Part shown: positions 10,201-22,200 of the stretch, piece by piece
Position numbering within the stretch: position 1 is the stretch's first letter
How the letters are laid out: every line of letters begins with the position of its first letter
Source: Closterium sp. Naga37s-1
Taxonomy: Eukaryota; Streptophyta; Zygnematophyceae; Desmidiales; Closteriaceae
Direction: 5' to 3'
Length of the DNA stretch: 64,000 nucleotides
Assembly (NCBI GenBank): GCA_947471745.1
Contig: CANJKZ010000820.1
Span: forward strand, 4,306,501 to 4,370,500
Program-made: the position numbers and the translations under genes
The notes under the pieces: generated by a model
What the model saw: the letters and a program-made list of their open reading frames with translations, nothing else
What the model was told of the DNA's origin: nothing
The model's database searches: none

Positions 10201-13200
10201 TGGGGCGCTGGGCGCACAGGTGGGTGGGGTGCACAGGTGGGTGGGGTGCACAGGTGGGTGGGGTGCACAGGTGGGTGGGGTGCACAGGTGGGTGGGGTGC
10301 ACAGGTGGGTGGGGTGCACAGGTGGGTGGGGTGCACAGGTGGGTGGGGTGCACAGGTGGGTGGGGTGCACAGGTGGGTGGGGTGCACAGGTGGGTGGGGT
10401 GCACAGGTGGGTGGGGTGCACAGGTGGGTGGGGTGCACAGGTGGGTGGGGTGCACAGGTGGGTGGGGTGCACAGGTGGGTGGGGTGCACAGGTGGGTGGG
10501 GTGCACAGGTGGGTGGGGTGCACAGGTGGTTGGGGTGCACAGGTGGGTGGGGTGCACAGGTGGGCGGGGTGCACAGGTGGGTGGGGTGCACAGGTGGGTG
10601 GGGTGCACAGGTGGGTGGGGTGCACAGGTGGGTGGGGTGCACAGGTGGGTGGGGTGCACAGGTGGGTGGGGTGCACAGGTGGGTGGGGTGCACAGGTGGG
10701 TGGGGTGCACAGGTGGGTGGGGTGCACAGGTGGGTGGGGTGCACAGGTGGGTGGGGTGCACAGGTGGGTGGGGTGCACAGGTGGGTGGGGTGCACAGGTG
10801 GGTCCTTCTCTCCCTCCCCGTGCATGATCTGCAACAAACTGCTGTGCTGTAGGCGTTTTCTGAGATGTTTAAGAATATTCCGGTGACCCGGTCTACTCTT
10901 CTTGCTGCTCGCACTCTCCTCGTCCTTAACCTTCCCCTCTTCCGCCCTGCCCTTCCCGCACTCTCCTCGTCCTTAACCTTCCCCTCTTCCGCCCTTCCCC
11001 ACTTATCCCCTTCCTCCCCTTCCAAACTCCCCTTCCCCACACGTTCCAAAAGAGGTCGCTTGAGTGTGCTGCACGCGGTCCTGGGAAAGCCCCTGAGTTC
11101 CATCTTGTCTGAGTTCAAACCACCTGAGGTTTCACCTGAACTCTCAGAGCTTCTGCAAGTGGGCGATGTCAAATATCACCTGGTATGTCCCTCCAGGTGC
11201 TTATCCCATTATGTGGCTGAGTCCTGCACACCTGAGGTTTCACCTGAGCCTCTGAACTCGCCGCATGAGGTTCCATGTGGTATGCGGTAAGTGGCTTCCT
11301 TCACATGTTCATATTTTTCCTCCTTTTTTTGTTTTTACTTTTGAGCTGGCAACTATATTTTAGTCATAGTTTCTGATGCTTTGCCTGTGCAACGTGGCGT
11401 TATGTGACATGTCATAATGTGAAATGACATTGTGCGAGATGGCACTACGTGAAATGGAATTCTGGGAATTGGCAAATGTGATTTGGCTTGGCGTTGTGTG
11501 ACGTGGCATTTTTCACATGCCATCTGGTCTCTTGCATTGCATACTGTGATGTGAAACCACGTCTCACATCCCATCCTATCACTTCACGTCTCATGCCATG
11601 GCAGGGCACCCGTTCCGCCCTCGAGTTCGAAGGCAACCAGGTGAGACACACGCTCCCAACCTTTTCCGCACTTGCATTTTCAGGAAAAAAAAAACAAACA
11701 AACAAACAAACGTGTCAAAAGGAAGGTGGCAGTCAGTCAGCCCAGCGTCCATGCCATGCGAACCGCACCACACCGCACACCACACCATGCCACACCACAC
11801 AACACACCACATGCTCGTCTGATCCTTGCTCTAACCAGTGCAGGTGCACGTGTCCCTCCCTACTGCCCAACCCCAGCCATCTGGTCTGGAGCTGGTGGAC
11901 CCAGTCGTGGTGGGCAGGGCAAGGCAACTGCAAACTTGACTCAAACCCGCTCCTATGTGCCATTCACCTCACCTTGCGTTGCATTGTCTTGTCTTGCCAT
12001 GCCTTGCCACGTTCCCACCAGCGCAGGTGCAAGTGTCGCTACTGCCCAACCCCAGCCATCTGGAGCTGGTAGACCCGGTCGTGGTGGGCAAGGCAGGCAG
12101 ATTCACTCAACTCATGCTCCACCCTCACTCCCTGCCCCACGTTGCCTTGCCATGATTCCATGCCATGCTCTCCTATCTTCCGTACTCGCACCAGCACAGG
12201 TGCAAGTGTCCCTACTGCCCAACCCCAGCCATCTGGAGCTGGTGGATCCGGTGGTGGTGGGCATGCTCCACCCTCACTCCCCGCTCCACGTTGCCTTGCC
12301 ATGATTCCATGCCATGCTCTCCTATCTTCCGTACTCGCACCAGCGCAGGTGCAAGTGTCCCTACTGCCCAACCCCAGCCATCTGGAGCTGGTGGACCCGG
12401 TCGTGGTGGGGAAGGCCAGAGCCAAGCAGCTCTTCACCAACGACTCCTCCAGGCGCTCCGTCATGGTGGGTGCTGCGCTGTCCTGTGCGGTGCTATGCGG
12501 TGCTGTGCTGGATGCCCAATTCGCAGTGTGCTGCCACGTGCGTTCTCGTATGGCTGTGTGTCACCACAAACTCGGTTTTCTTATGCAAGTGCTCTCTTTC
12601 ATGCTGGAGGTTTTCTTGTGAAGTCCACCTTCTTTCTCCTCCAGGACTCGATGCTGCCTTGAGTGGCCATGGCTTGGTTTTTAAATCGAATTGATTTCGC
12701 CTCCTGCACCTCGTCGTATCCCTCTGCACCTACCTGCATCTCTCTTCCCTTCACCATGTGCCCCACTGACCTCCTTCCATTCCAGGGCCTCATTCTGCAC
12801 GGAGACGCAGCCTTCAGTGGCCTCGGCCTCGCTCCTGAGGTGCTTCAGGTACGGCCAAAGCTGCAGGTGCAGTTGTTGTGGGTAACAGCGCGGTCTCAAG
12901 TTCCCCCACCATCGAAGTTCCCCCACCAGCCCGTTTTTTCAAAGCTGATGGGGGTTTTGGTGGGAATGCTCCCACTCTGACCACCGAACCTCATTTTGGC
13001 GGGTGACAGATGTCGCCAGCATCGCATGTACGGTATCCAATGAAATTGACGCGCCAGCTCGCAGACCAATTGTTCTATTAACCTCGTCTGGCAAAACCTA
13101 AACGGCTGAGCCTGACGGTTGCGTCTGACATGAAAAATTTGGCACAATAGTCAAATCAAGTCAACTTGGGTGATATTGGCAGATTCACGCAAGCAGGGCA

Positions 13201-16200
13201 GAAAATCGGTTGCGTGGGCAGGATGGAAATATATGTTGCCGCAACTGGCATGTCTAGCACTGTAGTCCCCAGACGCAGCAAACGTGGCACGATCTCCATC
13301 GTCGCACACTGACGGTCAGGCCAGGCCTTGCGACCGTGGCCGGTTGGACTCAAGGTGGGTAAAAGTCGAACTTCGTGAGGGGACATTCAAATGTGATTTA
13401 ATGCCACGTCAACATTTCGAGTCGCGTGGGGGAACTTCAGCTGGTGGGGGAACTTCAGAATGCGCCCTAAGGCAGTGCTGCAGGTAGAATAGAATATCTC
13501 AGCATGATGACTCGTGGCAAGAAACACCCAATTCCTGCACTTCTCCTCTCTTTCACATCCAATACACCCCCAAATTGGCTACAAAGTACAACTGTCTCCC
13601 TCTCAACCGCCCTAAACCCCTTTCCACCCTGAATGGAGCAGCTGTCGGACCTACCAGAGTACACGACGGGCGGCACAATCCACGTGATCATCAACAATCA
13701 GATCGGATTCACAACCGATCCCAAGCTCGCCCGCTCCTCCCCCCACCCCTCTGACTTTGCCAAGGTGAGCTGGTAAGGGAGAAGGGTTAGAGATGACTAG
13801 TGCAAGAGAGCCTTTCTTGCACTGATTAGTCGACATGGAAACAAACAAGGCATGGAAAACGAGGCATGGAAACGAAGGCATGAAATGAAGACACGACAGA
13901 ACAAAGGAAACGTACACAACGGGCGGCACAATCCACGTGATCATCAACAATCAGATCGGATTCACCACCGACCCCAAGCTCGCCCGCTCCTCCCCCCACC
14001 CCTCCGACTTCGCCAAGGTGAGCCGGCAGAGAAGGTTTAGATATGAGGAGTGCAAGAGAGCTTTCGTTGATTGGTTGAGCTGACATTGCCAAACAGGACA
14101 TTGCAGAGCACGTGGAGCTGTACACAAGGGCGGCACGATCTACCTGATCAATAACAAATCGGTTAGACTCACCACCGACCCCAAGCTGGCTCGCTCCTCC
14201 CCTGAACCCCTCTCACTTCGCCAAGGTGAGCCGGTTGACAGGGAAGCAGGGAAGCAACCTGCTTCAAGCAGGGTTACAAACAATTCACACCTTACAACTC
14301 ACAAGGTGAGTGGTGCAGAAGAGCTTGGAATACTTTTACTACGCATAGGAGCAAGGTAAAAGGAGAAGAACGGCCGTAAGTAACAAATTACGGCCGTGTG
14401 TTCATAGAGCTAACCAGGTCCCATCCCATACCCTTTGCTGCAGGCAGTGGGGGCGCCCATCTTCCATGTGAACATGAGTGCTTCAGGCTGATGATCCCGG
14501 TGCAGCAGTGGCAGGCTATTCATTGGTAGAACTAACCACGTCCCACCCATCCGCCACCCTTTGCTGCAGGCAGTGGGGGCGCCCATCTTCCATGTGAACG
14601 CGGATGATCCCGAGGCAGTGGCTCACATCTGCTCCCTCGCTGTCGACTGGCGCCAGGTGCGCGCACCGACACTGACGAGATGCCTTGCATGAGTGTGCTG
14701 CAGTGCAAAAAAAAAAAAAAAAAAAAACCCTTGTTTTTTTCAGTCTGTGGAAGGCTACAGGAGGATGACGTTATTACAGCTGTTATGTGTTACTCACTCA
14801 ACCACGCCATGTGCTGTGCAGTATGCCATTCGAATTGTGGGTCTTAACCCGTGTGCCACATGGCATGCATGGGCTGTTGTTTCTGTGACCCACGTGCATG
14901 CATCGCATGCATGCCTCATGTGCTGTGCATGTGCGTGTGCATGTGCATGTGCATGTGCATGTGGCATGTGCATGTGCATGTGCATGTGGCATGTGGCATG
15001 TGCATGTGCATGTGCATGTGCATGTGCATGTGCTTTTGCATGGGGGAGCAGACATTCGGCAAGGATGTGGTGGTGGACCTCGTGTGCTACAGACGACATG
15101 GGCACAACGAGCAGGTGGGGACGGGAGTAATGCACATGTGAGCATGTGGCGCATGTGAGTAATGCACATGTGAGCATGTGGCGCACGTGTGTGACATCTG
15201 CCAAGGATGTGGTGGTGGACCTCGTGTGCTACAGGCGACATGGCCACAACGAGCAGGTGGGCATGCTGGAGTGCATGTGTGTGTCAGCATGTGAGTGTGC
15301 AGGGTTTAGGGCTGAAGGTTTAGGGTAGACCTTGTGTGCTACAGGCGACATGGGCACAACGAGCAGGTGAGCATGCCATATTGCACATGTGAGCATGTGC
15401 GCATATGAGCATATGCACGAGCAGAGGTGGTGCTACCCGGCGCATTACATATACGCACGCACACACACATGCACGCGTGCCCATATGTCGCGTGACCATG
15501 TGGCAGGGGTCACCATAGATCGAGGCACTCCTCCCTTGGCCACTGCCTCCCTCCCATCAGTCATTGTGCATGCATGCATGCACTAACCCATCCCTCCCCC
15601 ACCCCTCCCTGCTCCTCCCCCTCCCCTCCCCCACACACAACCCCCCCACGGGTGGCGCAGCCACTGTTTACTCGTCTGGCATTGCCCCGACCTCCCATCA
15701 CTCTCTCATGTGCGTCCACGCACTAACACACTCTTCCGTTCCCCCCTTATTCTTCCTCCCCTCCCTTTTTCCCCACCACAGGACGACCCACGAGTGACAC
15801 AGCCTTTAATGTATTCTCTGGTGGACGCCCACCCGCCGTGCCTTCAGCTCTATGCCGCCCGGCTCATGGCGGAAGAGGTGGTCACAGCAGAGGTGAGGGC
15901 AGTTGTGCCATTCACATGAGCCACGAGTCATGCCTGCCTGCAACTGTGAGGGGGGTTGTGGCAGATGTGAGTGCTGGTACACGCCTCCGTGCCTTTGCTC
16001 TATGCCGCCCGGCTCATGGCGGAAGATGTGGTCACAGCAGAGGTGAGGGCAAGGAGTGTTGTGCCATTCACATGAGGCACGTGTCCTGCCTGCCTGCTAC
16101 CAACCAACTGCACTGTATGCGAACGAGGTGGTTGTGGCAGATGTAAGTGCTGCTCTGCTGGTACACGACCACCCGCCATGCCTTCTGCTCTAGGCCACTC

Positions 16201-19200
16201 GGCTCATGGCAGAGGTCGTGGTCCCAGTAGCGGTGAGGGCGAGGGGGTTTGTACGATCTCAGCTACTCTCTGATCTTCTGGTGTACTTATTGCTGGATGG
16301 ATGCATGAATGCAGTGAGGTGTATTTTGAGGCGCCACAAAATACACCTCACTGCACGAGAAGAGAAGCAATGAATGCACTTATTGCTGGATGGATGCATG
16401 AATGAAGTGAGTGTTGGTGTGGTTGGGGGTGACAGTGGAGCAAAGTGGTGGTGTGACGTGACGACGCGACGGGGGTGCCTCACTAGAGCTGCGTATACAT
16501 ATTGATCGATTGTTCTCTCACATACCATAACGTGTCCATACACATATGCATGTCAATGCATGTACACATCCTTCAACGTATGCACAGCCCACGCTCCACA
16601 ACCATTCCAACATCCACACGCCCAACAGGAGATCGCCAGCTGGCAGACTGACGTGGAGGCGGAGTTTGAGCGTGCGTTTGAGAACACCAGCAAGCAACAG
16701 GTGTCGCCACAGGATTGGCTGGCTGCCAACTGGCAAGGTGAGGCACAATCGCCAGGCAACAGTTAAGGCACAACTGTCTGTACAGCTGGCAATCGCCTTG
16801 ACAGCTGGCGCTGTTAGGATAAGATGGAATGGTTACGCAGTGGCTGGCTGGCAGCATGGTGAAAGTCTATTTCTGAAGCGCCTCAAAAATAGACTCCTTG
16901 CATGGTAAGGGAACATGGTATGTGTTGTGTTGTCTGTCTCCCATGTAGCATCTCATGATGGCTTGGCACTAAGTTGCTCATGACATGACATATCATGACA
17001 CGTCGTGGCATGGCGTGGCATGGTGTGGCATGGCATGGCACGGCATGGCGTGGTATGGCATGGCATGGCATGGCATGACATGGCATGGCATGGCATGGCA
17101 TGGCATGGCACGGCACGGCGTGGTATGGCATGGCATGGGACGGCATGGCATGGCATGGCATGGGACGGCGTGGCATGGCATGGCATGGCATGGCATGGGA
17201 CGTCGTGGTATGGCATGGCATGGCATGGCGTGGCAGGCGAGGCTCTTGGGTCGCTGGTGAGTCAGCGCAAGGTGCAGCCCACCGGCCTTCCCTTGAAGAC
17301 TCTGCAACGTGTGGTGAGAAGGGGGGAGATGGTGGGGGGGGGGAGGAAGATGGTGAGGTGGGAAGGATGGTGGAGGAAGAGGAGGAGTAGGGGTTTCAAG
17401 GGGGACCGGTGGCAGTGGAGAGGTGGAGACGTGGAGAGGCTGGGGGCTGGCTGGCGGAATAGGCATTCTCCACCTGTCATGTGCATGCTCCTTGCTGCCA
17501 CCACTACCTCACGTATTCGCATGTGCCATGACCACACAGGTTCTCATGTCCCATGGCCACACGTCGTCTCTTGCTGTACCAACCTCACATGTTCCTATCC
17601 TATCCCATCCCATCCCACGTGTCACAGGGAGATGCGCTCTGCACTGTACCACCGGACTTCACCTTGCACCCTCAGGTACTGTACTGTACCGGACGTCACC
17701 TTGCAACCTTCTTCTGAGATCGGCCCAAACAGTAATGCTTCACTCTCTCTCTGTTCGTATGCGTGCATGCGTGCATGTGAATCGCGAGTCATGATCGTTT
17801 GATACTCTAGCATGCGTGCATGCGTGCATGCATGCCACACTGAGCAACCCTCCAGCTTTTCAGCAGCATCATACATTTCTCACACAGTGGGGGAATCAAT
17901 CACACAGCAACAGCCCTTCAACATTCACCCATACTTAAATCGTCATGCCTCCTCTTCTCCCCACACCCACCGTCGCTGCCTTCCTTTTTGTCCCCTACCC
18001 TCCATCATTTCCTCACTCTCCTCGTCCCCCCGGGTGCACCCACCAGGTGGCATTGCTGCTGGAGAACCGCCGCAAGATGATGGCAACTGGGGAAGGCATT
18101 GACTGGGCCATGGCAGAGGCCCTTGCCTTCGGGTATGCTTGTGTGTCACTGTTGAGAAGATTCAAAGCTGGGAAAGGTGTTGACTGGGGAAGGCGTTGAC
18201 TGGGGAAGGCGTTGACTGGGGAAGGCGTTGACTGGGGAAGGGATTGACTGGGGAAGGCGTTGACTGGGAAAGGCATTGACTGGGCCATGGCAGAGGTTCT
18301 TGCATTGGGGTGGGTTTCTGTACCGAACGGGACGGTAAGGGACGAGTTTTGAGACATTCAAAATATCGTCTCAAGACACGGTAGGGGACGGGTCATAAGG
18401 CACATTCCAACTCAAGAGTGAGTTGAGTGTGACGCACCTGCACTTGAGTTGAGTGGGATGGGAGCAAAGGTGCACGGTGGCATGTCAGGCGTGTTTCAAG
18501 CTTTCAGGAGCTCTCAAGGCACCAATGGTGCCATGCCAACCAATGGCCCTGGACAGAAGCACTTGCCATCTTCCTTCCACCATGGCAGCAGCAGCAGCCA
18601 TATGCAGCGTAAAGGAGCACACCACACTCGAGTGGAACTTCTCGAGTGGAACTTCTCGAGAGGAACTTCTCTTAACATGGGCGCCCTTGCCTCCGTTCAG
18701 CCCTGCACTGCACCAAATGCTTCCTGTCATGTCATGTCACCTCCACCGTCCCACCTGTTCTCTTCCCCGCACTCTTTTTCCTTCCACGGTCCACCTCTCT
18801 GCTTAAATCCTTCAACATCTGCCTGATCCATCATCCAATCCCCTTGCAGCAGCCCAGCACACGTTTCCTACTCCAATCCCATTTCCCCCACCCACCCACC
18901 CACCCATCCACTCCGCCCCCCCTCCAGCTCTCCTCTTCTGCCCTTCGACGCCTCTCTGAACCAGACGGCAGACAGCAACCCCACCCATGCTTCCTCTTCT
19001 CATACGATCGCCACCCGGCACGTCCCCCCCTTCCCTTCCCCCTCCCCCCCTCCCCCCTTCCAGCTCTCTTCTTCTGCCGTTCGACCCCGCTCTGAGCCAG
19101 ACGGCAGACAGCAACCCCACCCATGCAGTGCGGCTGAGCGGGCAGGACTGTGAGCGCGGCACCTTCAACCACCGCCATGCTGTCATGCACGACCAGACCA

Positions 19201-22200
19201 CGGGGCAACGGTGAGTGGGATGTGATGAGATGTGGTGCATGCTCTGATATTTCTTTACACACTCATCTCATGAGGCACCTTCGATTCAACCACCGCCATG
19301 CTGTCATGCATGACCAGACCACGGGGCAACGGTGAGTGGGATGTGATGAGATGTGGCGCATGCTCTGATATTTCTTTACACACTCATCTCATGAGGCACC
19401 TTCGATTCAACCACCTCCACGCTGTCATGCATGACCAGGTCACGGGGCAGCGGTGAGTTTGATGTGATGTGGTGCGTGCTTCTTTTATGCGCACACTTGC
19501 TGATGGGGCGCCTTCAACCACCGCCATGCCGTCATGCACGACCAGATCACAGGGTAGCGGTGAGTCGGGGAAAGCGGCGAGTTTGATGCGTTTCACGCTC
19601 GTATATGCGCGCACAGACTCATTCATGGGGAATCTTCGAATCAACCACCGCCATGCCGCCATGCACGACCAGGGAATGAAGCTATATCTGGCCTTGAGCT
19701 TGACTTCACACCAGTAACCCCTCACATGCCGCCCCAACCAACGTGTGTGCTGTGCTCCACCCCAGGTACACCCCTCTACAGCATGTAGCAGCGGGGCAGG
19801 AGCGGTTCATGGTGTGCAACTCAAGCCTATCAGAGGCTGTTACAGTACAGCAGTCCTTGGGTTCGTCTTCACACCAGTGCCTCTTCTCCCCTCATGCCAC
19901 CCCAACACACGTGTGTGCTGTGCTCCACCCCAGGTACACCCCGCTACAGCACGTGGCTGCGGGGCAGGAGCGGTTCATGGTGTGCAACTCAAGCCTCTCC
20001 GAGGCAGCAGTGCTGGGCTTTGAGTACGGTTTCAGCCTGGAGAACGAAAACGCCCTTGTCTGCTGGGAAGCGCAGGTGAGACATTTTTGAGGCGTTTGAA
20101 AGAATGCTTTAAACAGAGAATGCTCTGGTCTGCTGGAAGGCTCAGGTGGGTTATAACACTCCTCCACTTTCCCTTCGCTCCTTCCTGTATCTTGTCCCTC
20201 TCCTTTCCCTCTCCTTTCCCTCTCCTTTCCCTCTCCTTTCCCTCTCCTTTCCCTCTCCTTTCCCTCTCCTTTCCCTCTCCTTTCCCTCTCCTTTCCCTCT
20301 CCTTTCCCTCTCCTTTCCCTCTCCTTTCCCTCTCCTTTCCCTCTCCTTTCCCTCTCCTTTCCCTCTCCTTTCCCTCTCCTTTCCCTCTCCTTTCCCTCTC
20401 CTTTCCCTCTCCTTTCCCTCTCCTTTCCCTCTCCTTTCCCTCTCCTTCCTCTCCTTTCCCTCTCCTTTCCCTCTCCTTTCCCTCTCCTTTCCCTCTCCTT
20501 TCCCTCTCCTTTCCCTCTCCTTTCCCTCTCCTTTCCCTCTCCTTTCCCTCTCCTTTCCCTCTCCTTTCCCTCTCCTTTCCCTCTCCTTTCCCTCTCCTTT
20601 CCCTCTCCTTTCCCTCTCCTTTCCCTCTCCTTTCCCTCTCCTTTCCCTCTCCTTTCCCTCTCCTTTCCCTCTCCTTTCCCTCTCCTTTCCCTCTCCTTTC
20701 CCTCTCCTTTCCCTCTCCTTTCCCTCTCCTTTCCCTCTCCTTTCCCTCTCCTTTCCCTCTCCTTTCCCTCTCCTTTCCCTCTCCTTTCCCTCTCCTTTCC
20801 CTCTCCTTTCCCTCTCCTTTCCCTCTCCTTTCCCTCTCCTTTCCCTCTCCTTTCCCTCTCCTTTCCCTCTCCTTTCCCTCTCCTTTCCCTCTCCTTTCCC
20901 TCTCCTTTCCCTCTCCTTTCCCTCTCCTTTCCCTCTCCTTTCCCTCTCCTTTCCCTCTCCTTTCCCTCTCCTTTCCCTCTCCTTCCCTCTCCTTTCCCTC
21001 TCCTTTCCCTCTCCTTTCCCTCTCCTTTCCCTCTCCTTTCCCTCTCCTTTCCCTCTCCTTTCCCTCTCCTTTCCCTCTCCTTTCCCTCTCCTTTCCCTCT
21101 CCTTTCCCTCTCCTTTCCCTCTCCTTTCCCTCTCCTTTCCCTCTCCTTTCCCTCTCCTTTCCCTCTCCTTTCCCTCTCCTTTCCCTCTCCTTTCCCTCTC
21201 CTTTCCCTCTCCTTTCCCTCTCCTTTCCCTCTCCTTTCCCTCTCCTTTCCTCTCCTTTCCCTCTCCTTTCCCTCTCCTTTCCCTCTCCTTTCCCTCTCCT
21301 TTCCCTCTCCTTTCCCTCTCCTTTCCCTCTCCTTTCCCTCTCCTTTCCCTCTCCTTTCCCTCTCCTTTCCCTCTCCTTTCCCTCTCCTTTCCCTCTCCTT
21401 TCCCTCTCCTTTCCCTCTCCTTTCCCTCTCCTTTCCCTCTCCTTTCCCTCTCCTTTCCCTCTCCTTTCCCTCTCCTTTCCCTCTCCTTTCCCTCTCCTTT
21501 CCCTCTCCTTTCCCTCTCCTTTCCCTCTCCTTTCCCTCTCCTTTCCCTCTCCTTTCCCTCTCCTTTCCCTCTCCTTTCCCTCTCCTTTCCCTCTCCTTTC
21601 CCTCTCCTTCCCTCTCCTTTCCCTCTCCTTTCCCTCTCCTTTCCCTCTCCTTTCCCTCTCCTTTCCCTCTCCTTTCCCTCTCCTTTCCCTCTCCTTTCCC
21701 TCTCCTTTCCCTCTCCTTTCCCTCTCCTTTCCCTCTCCTTTCCCTCTCCTTTCCCTCTCCTTTCCTCTCCTTTCCCTCTCCTTTCCCTCTCCTTTCCCTC
21801 TCCTTTCCCTCTCCTTTCCCTCTCCTTTCCCTCTCCTTTCCCTCTCCTTTCCCTCTCCTTTCCCTCTCCTTTCCCTCTCCTTTCCCTCTCCTTTCCCTCT
21901 CCTTTCCCTCTCCTTTCCCTCTCCTTTCCCTCTCCTTTCCCTCTCCTTTCCCTCTCCTTTCCCTCTCCTTTCCCTCTCCTTTCCCTCTCCTTTCCCTCTC
22001 CTTTCCCTCTCCTTTCCCTCTCCTTTCCCTCTCCTTTCCCTCTCCTTTCCCTCTCCTTTCCCTCTCCTTTCCCTCTCCTTTCCCTCTCCTTTCCCTCTCC
22101 TTTCCCTCTCCTTTCCCTCTCCTTTCCCTCTCCTTTCCCTCTCCTTTCCCTCTCCTTTCCCTCTCCTTTCCCTCTCCTTTCCCTCTCCTTTCCCTCTCCT

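Noticed and set aside
10855..10885. Exon candidate after GTGCTGTAG at 10853 ([10 protein letters not shown]).
   Set aside because: It does not match the conserved HRGRLSVL continuation, which is given exactly by splicing 10003 to 11053.
18508..18527. A 20-bp microexon (GSSQGTN) between exons 16 and 17.
   Set aside because: Phase fits, but splicing 18132 directly to 19064 gives the conserved AFGSLL start with a much better acceptor.
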